From assembly GCA_907163375.1 (NCBI GenBank), contig CAJQUW010002197.1, forward strand, positions 686,100-750,099: a stretch of DNA of 64,000 nucleotides. The letters are read 5' to 3'. The stretch is from Prostheceraeus crozeri (taxonomy: Eukaryota > Platyhelminthes > Polycladida > Euryleptidae). Positions 38,463 through 50,880 of this stretch are shown here, piece by piece. The translations under genes were made by a program, and so were the position numbers. Every line of letters starts with the position of its first letter. Position 1 is the stretch's first letter. The notes under the pieces were generated by a model, which had not been told where the DNA came from, did not search any database, and saw only the letters and a program-made list of their open reading frames with translations.

Positions 38463-39969
38463 CCCAGCGAGCACAAAGCCATGATTCAGACCTTCCTTAT
38501 TTGGCCATGCTTTTGACTTGACAACAGCGGTTTTACCATGTATAGGCATCGGCAGTCACCGTGCTTTCCGTTACCAACTCCCAACACAAAGACGGGTCAC
38601 CCTATGACGCGAAAAGGTTTGACGTCAATGCCTGCAGTAACCGTCTCATTTTTACCAAGTTACAATGACAAACGATAGACGTTGCCAACCCTGAGTTACT
38701 GAGGCTAGACGAGATTTCACAAAGGCCTGATAGCAAGCCAGCAACTGTTTGGGTGTTAAGCTCTTGAAACCGTTACAGGCATTACTCAGAGGGGATCTTA
38801 TCCCAGCTCCAAGGCCTCGACCCACAAATCCAACTTCGGGCGGACAGAGCGTGCATCATGTCACTGTGTTGGTATCCGGGCCCCGATTTTGACATAAAAA
38901 TCGGTGGAGTTATTTACAAGAGGAAACATCCCAAGTCGTTGCTTTGATCAGCTTGATAGCAAGCCGTAGAGAGGTATAGGAAGTCGTGATTCACCAGCGT
39001 TTTGCAATGGAGATGTTTAGAGGCCACCCATGACAAGATAGCTAAGACTCAACCGATTGGCGTTCAAAGTGCTACGTTGAGAACTGTGTCAAATGCCCAA
39101 CATGAGACATGAGTTGCCCCAGCGGTTTCGGTCTAAAATATGACACACTCCCTTGCCACACTTATCACTACGGCATCATCCGCCGTCCCGAAGGAACATC
39201 CTATCAGTGGAATATTACAGCAAAACTCTCCGTGTCTTGCTCGCTTGCATCATGGTAAGACATGAGAAGACTGGCTCAGACATAATTAAAAATCCTTTCA
39301 TTGACTTCAGCAGGGTCGACAACCCCAGAAAACCTCCAAAACTAGTGAATTTAAATTTTTCAACTTTTCGTCACTACTTATGAAAATTTATAAGTAGTGT
39401 ATCACTTAGGGCAGGTCAATAGCGACCGAACCTTTTTTGAATCAAGTCAAACGGACTTGTAGAAGCAAAGTTACAAGCCATTAAAGTTTTGGAGTCTTTT
39501 ATGGCCTGGAGACGAAGGCCATCTCCTGGCGAACCTCTCAGTTTGACGACTTAGCTGAGTTCAACAATGAAATTTTCTAACCCGGAATTTGGAATGTCCG
39601 AAGCTATCTATCATCGGAGCTCAGAGAGACGACCTACCTTTGACAATCGCTCTCCTCTAAATGAAAAGTCTCTGTCGGTTCCCCGCTTACATAGTTTGTG
39701 GCGATCAGCTGATGACGTAATACCCATCATCCAAAAACTTAAAACCCGTCTATCTCCGGTTCTAGTGCTCCGATTGAGCTGGAAATGTACTCATTCTGTG
39801 TAGAATTCGACGCTGAATCCGAATCTGCCCTCCGTTTTCCCATCCGATGCTTCGTTTTGGCTCTACAGCCCACAGCCATCGTAAAATTCTAACTCTGTCG
39901 TTTTTAAAAATTCTTTCTCTCCGATGGCTTTCAAATTTACCATGCCGATGCAGAATCTGACGGTGATTC
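38463..39969. other. Non-coding interior of element 2 next to right repeat
   Basis: No gene seen. It contains copies of a TTGATAGCAAGCC-like word (38728 and 38950, also 38305 and 38372), copy B of the conserved segment, and degraded terminal-repeat units from about 39800. Confidence 0.5.
39070..39215 (-). ncRNA. Copy B of a conserved ~140-bp segment
   Basis: Partner of 33180-33310. GTTCCTTCGGGACGGCGG is followed by CGGC-GGATGAT-GCCG, so the loop differs from copy A while both stems are kept. It lies upstream of the coiled-coil gene on the same strand. Function is unknown. Confidence 0.4.
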
Positions 39970-41289
39970 CAAATCTGGTCTCTGTTTTCCCGTCCGAGGC
40001 TTGGTTCACCCGCTAGAGCGATTTTCGTAAAAATTCTAACTCTGTCGTTTTTTCGCCAATGTACCATTTTTTCAATGACGTCTCACCTCTAAACGAAGGC
40101 AGATAGGAACAAGCCGTGTTTTCCATTGATTTTGTCTCATTCTTATCTTTCAAATGAGCTATTGCACGACTTTCTACCTTCCTTACAACCAAAGTTGGAA
40201 GATCGCTGCCGAGGAGGGGGTTAGAACTTTTTCTCTCCGATTGAGCTGAAAAGAAGTTCCTAGACCCAACATTGACCAAATCGTCCTAACTTGGACTCCA
40301 TTATCCCATCCGAGACCTCCTTCATGTCGAAAAACGACTTTTCTCATCCCAAAACATCCAACACCGGACTTTTCCAACTCTGACGTTTTCCTGCCATTTT
40401 CCTCCCCAAAGCCAGGAAAAGTGGACCAAAGTGAGCTTTCCACTGCATTTTCTCACTCTTAGCTTTCAAATGAGCTATTACACGACTTTCTACGATCTCT
40501 AACACCAAAGTTGGAAGTTTCACAGGAGGGGGGGGGACGTCGTCAAAACTTTTTCTCTCCGATTTTGCTGGAAACATCCTTCCTAACCCAAAATTTCACG
40601 TAGATTCCGAATCTGGCCTCCGTTTTCCCATCCGAACCCTCCTTCATGACGAAAAACGACTTTTCTCATCCCAAAACCACCAACACCCGCCCTTTTTCAA
40701 CTCTTTCCCGCGCACCCCTTCCTTCAGGAAGGAAAAAATTCCACCTTTCCTTCTCCTTCCTATTATTTCACGCAGATTCCAAATCTAAACTCCGTTTACA
40801 CATCCGAACCCTCCTTCATGACGAAAAACGACTTTTCTCATCCCTAAACCACCAACACCCGCCCTTTTTCAACTCTTTCCCGCTCCACCCGTGCCTCAGG
40901 AAAATTCCTACCCCGCCTTCCTTCCTAACCCAAAAATTCATTCAAGATTCCAAATCTATCTAAACTCCCCGAACCCTCCTTCATGACGAAAAACTACTTT
41001 TCTCATCCCAAAACCACCAACACCCGCCCTTTTTCAACTCTATCCCTCCCACATTCCTGCCACCCCTTCTCCCTTCCGAGATTCCTATCCTAACTGGAAA
41101 ACTCCTTCCTTCCTTCCAGAGGGGGTGTAGGGACCTGTTTCTTCCTCTCGGACCCATTCCTCCCAGCACATCCTTGACGCCGCACTCCCTCACCTCTCTT
41201 CCTTCCTTCTTTCCAGAGGGGGAGGGGGATGACTCCTCTTTGCGCATTTTGTGCTTGCGCCTGGGATGGGATTACTACTGCTGGCCACC
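39970..41289. repeat. Right terminal inverted repeat of element 2
   Basis: Inverted counterpart of 22168-23309, slightly longer because it carries an extra or longer internal unit near 40780-40960. Additional TIR-like sequence (CTCCGTTTTCCCATCCGA) continues inward to about 39800. Confidence 0.9.
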
Positions 41290-41295
41290 AATTAC
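41290..41295. repeat. Target-site duplication, right (AATTAC)
   Basis: Directly follows ...GCTGGCCACC at the outer edge of the right inverted repeat and equals the hexamer at 22162-22167. Confidence 0.6.
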
Positions 41296-41869
41296 GGCAT
41301 GTTTTAGTAGAAAATTTAGAATTCCTCTCCTACTTCGATTGAATGACTTGTCTGGGTGTAGTGTCGAAAGCAATTACTTTGACAGTCTGAGAGGCTAACA
41401 GGTACCCCGATCAGATCGACCGTCTGAGAGGGACCGACCTGATAGAAGAGACGGAAGTTTAAAATTGCAATCGATTTGCCAGCAGCTTCATTCATGAGAT
41501 CTTGGCAAGTCTCATCTTGGAAGTAGTTAAGTCAGGGGTAAAACAACTTTGAGGACTTACACTTCAAATTTCCAAGCACACGTATGGTCTTATAAATGAA
41601 ATTACGTAGAAAAAAAGACTTAAGGGAGAATCGGGATTGACGTGCATCATTTTACTCGTCTTCATTTTTGTGACAAAATTATGGCACAAGGACTTAATTT
41701 GACACAAATGTAAGGCATATGTAGAAACTACATTCAGAAATAATATATTTTTAAAGCATATTTACATTTAGTTTAGAACAAGACATGCTTTTGTAAAATG
41801 TAGCGTCGACCCTGCACTTTTGTCATGGTCAGACACTGTCTATTTACCTTGGTCCCCTAAGCTTATAGG

Positions 41870-43131
41870 CAGAGTTGGAAAAGTCGGAATTGGAATTAAT
41901 TCCGACCCGGAATTAATTCCATTTTTCGTCGGAATTGGAATTGGAATTGACGATATCTAAATCTACTGGAATTGGAATTGACCTTGATAAACCTCAATTC
42001 CACTTTTTCGATAGACCTGTGATAAATCTATTTGTACAAAAATTGAAATCACAGTATTCGGCCGTTGTGTTAACTGCACGCAGAGATAAGAGAGAGATAG
42101 ATCGACAGAGCTAGTTTTTTTCTATTGTTGAATAAGGGGTGCTAATTGTGACTTTGATGGGCCTACAGCCACCGGACAATGTTAATTCAGCAATTAAGCA
42201 AACAATGAAAAGATAATCATCTTTGTTCAATCTGTTATTTACTTATTTATCATGTAAGATAATTAATCAAAATAAAACGATTGTTGAATTTAGTTATTGA
42301 TTGGATAAGCACAAAAATTGGAGATTAACTTAATTGTTGCACACACGAAAAACAATTGGTTTGGAAAGAGGAAAATTAACCCTGCATTAAAGGGCAGCCT
42401 GTCAGTTCAAATCACAATATAGACAGTGTCAACAAATTATTCTAATAATTAATGATTCAATTAAAATGGCAATGACATGAAATATTATTCAACTTCCAAT
42501 CACAACAATTGACAATATTGATTTTCAAGACTATAATTATACAAATACGATACTCAACGATAAAAGAAAAACTTTAAACTTGCAGTTCACTTCTTGATGT
42601 TGAATTCACTTCAATTCGATCGGACTCACTTATACCAAAATAATATCATAAATATCATGAATATCAGTGTCACTTATACAGTCAATCTTCAATCGCGTTC
42701 GTTGATGTACGTGTTGCCGCATACGCTACTGTGTTGTTGTTCGCTGATAGGCAGTTGTAGTTGTTACTTCTGTAGTCAAGTTACACCGCGAGAGCACGGA
42801 GGTCTTCTAACAGCTACTAAAGATGTCGCATGTGTTGTTGTTGGTAGTTGTTGTTTCAATTTCTCATCGTCTCTAATTTATGCAAATTTTTGACACTTGA
42901 CGATAAATCTACTTTCTTTTGAAAATTGTAAGTTTCCTTTAATCTCTGCTCGTTGGCTTTCGACCCGACCACATTTCGTTCTTATCACGGAATTTTTAAT
43001 CTCCTTTTTTAACATGGACCATTAATAAGTTTTCATGATATCATTTTTATCGTCGTTTTTTCTTTCATCAACAATCACGTTATTCGCACATTGAATTTCT
43101 TTCTTCTGTCAGTTTATTAATAGATTTATTC

Positions 43132-43168
<37 letters not shown>

Positions 43169-44610
43169 AAGTAGATAATAGTACACTAGAATGGAAGTTT
43201 GATATCTTGCCTATTTACAATGATGGCACATGGAAAAATCTATGGTTTGTAGATCAGATTCGATCTAAAACATTGTATCATAGTCAAACTATTTGCCAAG
43301 TTGGTTGTGGAAGTTGTTGTCAGCAAATTAATGCAGGATTTTTATGAAGATAATATTAAGTGAGATGGTGGCATTGTTTCATGTGGTATTGCCTACTATT
43401 CCCTGGGTTGGTATATTGTGTTGATTTGCAGCAGTGATTAACAACTATTTTTCAAAATTCGAATTAAAATTGGTCCACAAAGTCATAATTGAAAGTGGGC
43501 AGTGCACTGGTTGTAATCTCAAGAATTCAATAGAAAAAATTCTAACCGTATGATGATTTCTCCTTCATACGGTTAAGAAACCTAGCGCTTTTGTCGGATA
43601 AACACATTGAAAGCTTCTTCACTGACAATAATTTCTCAGATAAGTGAATAGTCGCTGGAACTTTTCAATTAATTATTAAATGACACATGTGATATAGTGT
43701 AATGATATTTTGGAAGCTGATATTCGAAAGCATGTAAAGATTTTGAAAATTGTTCAAATATAGTGAACAGGGGAGCCCTTTCAAGTAAATGAATACTCTG
43801 AGATTTCTTGACCTCTGATTTCAAGCTGGAGCAATGTATGTTCTGTAAATCGACATTGCAAGTTGCATATGTGACTGATAATACTCTTGATAGATTATAG
43901 GAGCGATATTTCAAAATGATGAACGTACAGAACGTTTTAAAGGATTTCTTTCTTTGTCATCCTGTCGCCGCAGTATTTTGTAAATTCACTATTGCTTTTG
44001 TGTATGGTCTTTGGACGAGGGGCAGCAATCCAGATCACAATTTGGCTTGATAACTATAAATACAAATGAGAAAACATGGAAACCAGCTCGCACAATTTGC
44101 GTTTTGCCCCAACTTAGTTCCCCCGGCGTGTGCCACAATTTTCATGCAATTTCCATTCTAGGACTTTCTATGGTACTGTTAATTTCTATGCTCTCTCTCT
44201 CTCAGCGTTTGATTCTTTGCTGACCGTTAATTTTCTTTTCTCTTTTTCACAAGATGTCGAATATCTCGTTTACGAAACGAAAATGGCGTAGGCTGACATA
44301 TATACATGTACATGTAGGCTACATGTACACAAGAAATATGAACTATGAACATGATAGCGCACATAGGAACGACGCAGGGAACGGCACACAGGAATAAGGA
44401 GGATAGGATACGGGCACATGGGTTAAATTGAAGCGAGGAAACTTTAGATACATTAGAAAGGAAACTTTAGATACATAACGTCATGCAATTATCGGAATTG
44501 AATCTCATTATGGAATTGGAATTGAATTGAACTGTTTCGACTGGAATTGGAATTGAAATTTCTGCTCTGGAATTGGAATTAAATATTTCAGTGGAATTTT
44601 TCCAGCTCTG
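41870..44610. mobile_element. Non-autonomous hAT element with perfect 8-bp duplication
   Basis: CTTATAGG at 41862-41869 and 44611-44618 flanks the unit. The ends are CAGAGTTGGAAAA and, reversed, CAGAGCTGGAAAA. Both are followed by repeats of GGAATTGGAATT extending ~130 bp inward. The 2.7-kb interior has no transposase; ORFs at 42594-42893 and 43669-43914 have no recognisable content. Confidence 0.92.
43135..43164. repeat. (TC)n microsatellite
   Basis: About 15 uninterrupted TC dinucleotides inside the hAT element. Confidence 0.95.
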
Positions 44611-44912
44611 CTTATAGGGGTGTCAATGTGCACTGTATGGGGACCAAATGTCATTGATTTAACATGTTGACATATAAGCTCATAATTCAGCTCATAATCA
44701 GATTTCCATCATAACGATCAATTGCAAATATTATTGATGTTTTTGCTACATAAGTGTGTAACATGAACATACATCAAGGATGACTTTATTAAGGACATGA
44801 AATTTACCTTCGCATATTGCTGACGAAGGCCTGAGTATCTGCAGCATGCATAACTTTGCTACAAGTGCCCTACAAACACTGATATTTTTCTACAATTTTT
44901 CAGTTTAACAAG

Positions 44913-47476
44913 ATGGACAGATGGATTGTTCGCACGCCTGGTCCGTCAAAACGGCAACGCATTGACGCGAGAAGTGATCCCGCTGCCGATTCATCATCAG
45001 ATGGGTCATCGCGCAACACTTCACAGTTTATGGCTACGACGACTAACTTAGATCGCTCTGCGAAGAGACACCTCATGTACAATCAGATGCAGCTGAAACT
45101 GCTAGCAACGTCGCTTCATCCAAGTACCTCACGTGGATTTCAGATCCAGCATTCCGCTGTCCCACAACCGATTTGATGACATTCACCCTTTCCTCCAACG
45201 GTCTTTTGTGCGTCTTATGCAGCAAGCACAACTGCCATGCAACTTCTGGCTCGAATCGGTATGAGTACAGCCGAGACTGCGCGCGGCCATCACAAAGAGT
45301 ACGACTGACGGACCACTTGAAAACGACTCGTCCTGCCACTGCGATCAGCAAGGAGATGCTACAACGAAGAAGCTGCTTTCACAAGCAAGTCGTCCAACGT
45401 ACAAAGTTTAAACTCCAGACCATCAGTGAGCGCATTCATCAGATCTATTGGCTGATGAAGGAACAGATTGCCAATCGAAAGTTGCCGTCCCTGCAGGCAC
45501 TGACGGACAAGATCGAGAGGAATGATATGCTGCGCGACTTCCAGCACACAAGCTCGTCTTCGGTGTCCGAGTTCAATCTGCTGATATCGGACCACATAAC
45601 GAGCAAGATTCTGACAAGCATAGAAGCTGCTGGTACATTTGATGTCATGTGTGATGAAACGACTGACATCGACAACCATCAGCAATTCATCACATACGTT
45701 CGGTATGTCCAGAACGCCGACATCGAGGTGAAATTCCTGGATATCCGTCGCATGGGCGCAGAAGGTGCAACGGGCGAGAAACTATTCGAGAAGTTGTGCG
45801 AGATCTTCAACGACTATGATCTGCAACTCGACTCGTTGAGTGGCTTTGCTAGCGACGGAGCGCCTGCGATGCGTGGCCCCAACAATTCCCTGTGCTCACG
45901 CCTACTTCTGCGCAATCCTCACTGTGTCTGCATCCACTGCTGCGCGCATCGCCTCTGCCTCGCGTGCGTCGATTCCTTGAAGGGACTGGCCACGATTCAA
46001 TCGTTCGAGAGGTATCTGCTGCAGGTAAGTCTGGTAATGTGCTGTGGTTTTGTTTGATGTTGCACTGTAGTGTAGGCCCTAATAGGTGTACGTGGTTATA
46101 ATTTTCTCAGATAAAAGTCAGGTTTTTCAATTGATGACCCTCTGATCTCGTAGCTACGAGTAGATGTGAACCTAAGTATGTAAAACGAATGAATTTATCT
46201 CGTTTCAGGTGTGGAAGTTCTTTGCGAAGTCTCCACTCAAGGCAGCCAAGTCACGGCAAAATCAGGGCAACGGGATGATAAGCGGCCTTCGACTGCAGCG
46301 TGTTTGTGCACAACGCTGGTTGTCTTCACAACTTGTGGTATCGGCAATGAAGAGCGAGATCCTCTCGGTCTGGACTACTCTGGAGTCGATCGGCGATGAG
46401 AAGGATGATCAGCAGGCTGTTGGACTTTTGAGGGGTACTCGCAGAAAGAGCTTCGTTTCTGTTCTTTATTTGCTCGACACCATACTGCCGTTCTTGACCG
46501 CCCTCTCAAAGGCTTTACAGGCAAGGACTCTCAACTTCTCGCATATGCAGCACGCACTCGAAATGTGACGGAACCAAATTGCCAATGCCAATCGAAACCA
46601 AGAGCCGCGCAAAGCGTTGGAAGAGGATTGGCAACGATGCTTTCGGCTGGTGCTAGACGAGTGGAGCAATGAAGACATCGACAGGATGGATGAAATGACT
46701 AATAATTATTGTCAGGCCCTGCTGACATCATTGGATCATCGATTCCCAGAACCAGAGATCCTGAGTACCTTCCGCATCTTTGATCCTAATCGTATACCCG
46801 GGGAGCGAGATGACCGCCGCAGTTATGCAGACGCTGATCTGGACACACTGTGCTCGAAGTTCGAAATATCAGACCCGAGAAAACTCCACGTTGATTGGCC
46901 GAGCTTCGCCGAGAAGTTGCTCTGTGTACAAAGGGACGGTCACTCATCAATTAAGTGCGCTGGTGATGTTTGTAGGATGGTGCTGCGCGATCCTATCTAC
47001 GAGCAAATGTGACCAAGTATCGTGAAGCTCGCAAAAATTGCAATGACGCTTCCACTGACGTCTGTTGACAACGAGCGTGGCTTTGGCATCATGAAGTTGA
47101 CAAAGACTCCTTATCGCAATCGTCTGCTCGACGAGACCTTGTACGCTCTGATGAATGTGACCATCAGCTGTCGGACGAAGACGCGCTGGAGATTGCAACT
47201 GTCTGGTTGGAAAAGAAGCCCCGTCGAATGGTGACCGAGCGAGGAAGGAGGAACTTGGCACAATGGGAGCAGTTGTGTGCTGAGCGCAAGTATAAGAGGG
47301 AAGAGAGGAAACGGCAGCAGAATTTGGGTCAGCAGCCGGTTGCTGAAGTCGACAGCGATAGTGACGATGGTGAAGACAAGGACATCGAGGCCATTACCTT
47401 ACAGGGAGTTGCCGACGCAGCTGTTCCTGCAAATGCGTCGGCAATGGACTTCGACATGGAGCGGTTCCTGTATTGA
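44913..47476 (+). pseudogene. hAT-derived gene relic (ZNF862-like)
   Basis: It begins MDRWIVRTPGPSKRQRID, typical of ZNF862-like proteins. After a frameshift near 45120-45180 it runs through a zinc-cluster LLCVLCSKHNCHA and the core VMCDETTDIDNHQQF. Next is SGFASDGAPAMRG and CCAHRLCLAC. An intron is predicted from 46025 (CTGCAG|GTAAGT) to 46208 (TCGTTTCAG|GTGTGG). The next exon opens VWKFFAKSPLKA. In-frame TGA codons at 46566-46568 and 47010-47012 interrupt the rest. The rest contains the dimerisation motif TSVDNERGFGIMKLTKT and a basic tail ending at 47476. Because it has an intron it was once a host-like gene or an intron-bearing transposase; it is now broken. Confidence 0.75.
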
Positions 47477-49045
47477 AGCCATAGGTTGCTCTAATTGACT
47501 CGTGTCTGATACTGATACTAATTTTAATGAACATCTCTTCAACGGCCTATAATTGTGGCTACATGGACATTTGAATGAAAAGAATAATACAGTTATTCCC
47601 ATTGTAGCAAAAACATATAGTGAATGCACTTGCTTTGCACATGTAAATACATGCAATTATTCTACTTTTGGTGCCATAGCAGTACAGACCGTCCATTTAA
47701 CTCAGATTTTTTCTCCAAATTCTAAACTAATTTGCAAGTCCTTTCTCTCCACTGATGATAAGGGCTTGATAAAGGTCAAAAAACGAAAGTTTTTTGCCTA
47801 ATAAGTTTGACTTTCAAGACGTTGAAGCATTTTCATTAAAGTTAGTACGATGTGTTTTACATCGAAGCTCGTATTGACGTCTCTCCACAGCATCTTTTCG
47901 ATCATACGTTTATTTGTTGAAGGCCTATGGACCTATTACATTAAATCTGTGAATTAAGTATCACATCTACACATATGAATGATGACTGTCTTCGGTTTTT
48001 ACTAAGATGCAACGCAACGCAGGCTCCCTACATGTAAGCTTATTTCTACATGTGACTACTACAGAGTTACAGACTAAAAAATGTACATTTCATGAAACCA
48101 AAGTTTGATAGGACAAGAAAGGTTTCGGCTTTAATTTTCTGTCGTGCGCGTCGCCAAATCCTTAAAAAAACACTGCAGTAGGGGCATAATTTCATGCAAT
48201 GTGAAAGATCTGGAGCAAAAATAATTTTGGAGTTTGCTTGTTGGCTTGAAAGTTAAGCTTTATTGTGCAGCGTTGATCAAACTTTAGTACCCATGTGTTG
48301 ATGAATATGTGAAGTATAAGCACACAGTCCACGCATCATTATACATGATAGCTACCATATTGGAAAATAAAGACTGCAAACTCGTGAGATATTTGGAAAC
48401 TAAAGATATCTTTGATGAGTTAAAGAGGATCTATAATAGCTTCAAATGAATTGGAGATCTCTAGTTGAATTTAAGATCTTTTCAAAGTTGAGTTTCTGAC
48501 AGATATCTGAAATTCAATTAGAGAAATCTGAAATGCATCTTATGTCTAAAATTCATTTGGAAAGATTTGAAATATGGAAAAGGTATGCATAGTTGGTTCC
48601 AAAAGTTAACATAAAGTGATGATAGAGAAGTTTTCGGTCTTTGAATAGTACATAGTCATATCAAACGACTATAATAATTCTCCAAAACAATTGGAAAAAA
48701 CGTCAATCACCGAAAGATAAATTTCAAAATTTTCAACTGGAAAATTTTGTGGAAAATTTTCCATTTTCATCACTAGCCTCGACTTAACTGTTATCAACTC
48801 AATTAGCAGGCTCTCATCTTCCTATGCACCATAGGCTCTCCGAACCATGACGTTGGTCGACAGTTTCGACGTGCCTGACATCCCTCAACCTGTCTATAAA
48901 TGACTCAGAATGGCCCTCAGCTACTTACGATGCTTATCTTTGTCATTGTGACAAGAAATATGGACATGTTCAAAATTCCAAAAGCGAACTTAATGCTTAA
49001 CTTTTGTTCGACGTTCTAATTTGATAAAAAAACCATTTTGTAGAG
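47477..49045. other. No gene seen
   Basis: AT-rich host sequence. Short stretches near 48720-48770 are A/T palindromes (CAACTGGAAAATTTTGTGGAAAATTTTCC). No ORF of note. Confidence 0.45.
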
Positions 49046-49983
49046 GCCATAGAGTAAGTATATTAGGCAACTCCGCATTTATTAAATCTCCAATGTGTAT
49101 AAACTTTCGATTTTGTTAAATGAACTCGAGGAGGATGCGGATGGCATTGTCACCAAATGTTAGATATGCAAATTTTTGCATACAGTTTTGCAGAAATTAC
49201 AACGCAGTTGACTGATTATGATAGCATAAAGTAGAAGGAAATTATTATTTTACAGTTCGTCCGTGTCATGACAGCCTTGGATAAGTATTGTTTGTTAAAT
49301 TAGCAACTCGATGACCTGCTATAAACTGCTTTCATGCTATAAACCTCAAGAGAATCTTCTTAAGCGAGGTCATATTTGTAGGTCATACATATAGCAACCT
49401 GCCACTGGCAGAGCAAAATAACAGAATCGAAGACAATGATTTCAATCAACTTTGAAAATGAAAATGAAAATGGGTCCACATCACTATTCAGATTCAAGAA
49501 ATGAAACATGAATTTAGTGAATCATGAAATCATACCGGTGAAAATTAAAATAAAGCTTGAAATTTCAGCCAAGGAAGCAATTAAAATAGGATCTCGACTT
49601 TTTCATGAAAACTTCCATTAATGCGGCTCATGAAATTCCCTTGCAAATTAGCTTAATTTCCTCTTAGTTAGGAGGCTTAGGCCTAATTAGCAAATATTTA
49701 TTTCTTTTGACATCCAACTTTTTTCATGCTACTTATAAAGGGGCTTCCAAGTCGGTAGTAGACTTATATCAATTGGCAAAATTTTGACTTTTTTAAAACT
49801 GCTCAAATAAGTTTTTGGACCACGGGAACGTAATCTCCGCAAAAAACTGAATCTTTTCATATAAAAATTTTCATTGTACGCGTAGATACATTTTTGAGTC
49901 AACACTTTACCTATATATCTCTACTCTATGGTAGGCCTATACATATTATATTCAAGAGATGTGCATTAGATATATTGTACGAG

Positions 49984-50880
49984 CAAGGTTGGATCTTGGG
50001 TCTTGGGTTTAATCTTGAGTCTTGGGTGATCTTGGGATGCCGTACCAAGATCTTGGGTGACACCCAAGATTAAAAAATATATAGTGTAAAAAATACAAGT
50101 GCAATACATACTTGTAGGCCTATGTAGAATTTACCCGGAAAATCAAAAAAGTCGTAGTCCTTGAAATCAGTATGTTAGCACCTGCAACCAAATCAAAGAA
50201 TCTAACATTTTGAGTACTTTACAATATTTGGCCTAAATGTGTATTTGTCTACACTTGATTATTGTAGTCGTTTTGAGTCAAAATTATATCTACACATGGT
50301 AATCAAACATATGCCCATGTTTTACACCATCTTATAATAATTAGCCTAATTATCATTTTTGTATAGGTTACCGTTATTATATTTATAAAACCGTTAATAT
50401 TATTTAGGCCTACACTGTACTTCATTTTTTCTGCATATGTAGAAAATAAGAAATGATAAATGCTTAATACAATGTTAAGCTTTTTATCATTTGCTTTTAT
50501 TAGCATAAACATTTAAAGCCTTGTAAAATAGGTCAAGTTCTGACAGAAAACTATAATAATACATTAATGAATTATTTGGCTATCAACATTAAATCAAAGC
50601 TGAATATCGGCCGAATATTGTAAGCCAATGACGAATATCAAGACAAGTCGATGGATAAATATGCTAATAGAAAAGTATGCTTCGTATCAACAAAATAAAT
50701 TTCAAAGTCTGTCCTCAAGAATTGCCAGTTGTACATCTTTTACTGAAATCTGGTCAATCTTGGGTCAAATCTTGGGTGACACCCAAGATTATACCCAAGA
50801 TCAATCTTGGTCTTGGGGTGTACCCCAAGATTCAATCTTGGTCTTGGGGGTACCCAAGACCAAGATTAGACCCAACCTTG
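49984..50880. mobile_element. Non-autonomous hAT element nested in the fold-back
   Basis: CAAGGTTGG...CCAACCTTG ends with GTACGAG on both sides (49977-49983 and 50881-50887). Subterminal parts are clusters of CTTGGGT on the left and ACCCAAG/CTTGG on the right, 120-130 bp each. The 0.9-kb length and lack of ORF make it a MITE. Confidence 0.82.

Larger units (their letters stand above)
22168..41289. mobile_element. Element 2: PolB/TBP-encoding element with >1-kb terminal inverted repeats
   Basis: The 19.1-kb unit is bounded by AATTAC at 22162-22167 and 41290-41295 and by inverted repeats (22168-23309 and 39970-41289). Inside are a spliced zinc-finger DNA polymerase B, a TBP-like protein, and an exonuclease-like ORF. 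There are also two copies of an unknown ~200-residue protein, three stand-alone copies of the polymerase N-terminal domain, and a coiled-coil protein. A gypsy-like insertion of ~2.6 kb (34985-37557) came later, so the original length was near 16.5 kb. TIR length, 6-bp duplication and PolB fit the Polinton class, but no integrase, capsid, ATPase or protease of its own was recognised. Genes carry stops and frameshifts, so this copy is dead. Confidence 0.75.

Noticed and set aside
40013-41247. ORFs in the right terminal repeat
   Set aside because: Inverted copies of the left-repeat artefacts.
43543-43575. Hairpin TAACCGTATGA...TCATACGGTTA
   Set aside because: A single palindrome inside a hAT element, with no partner or gene context to support a role.
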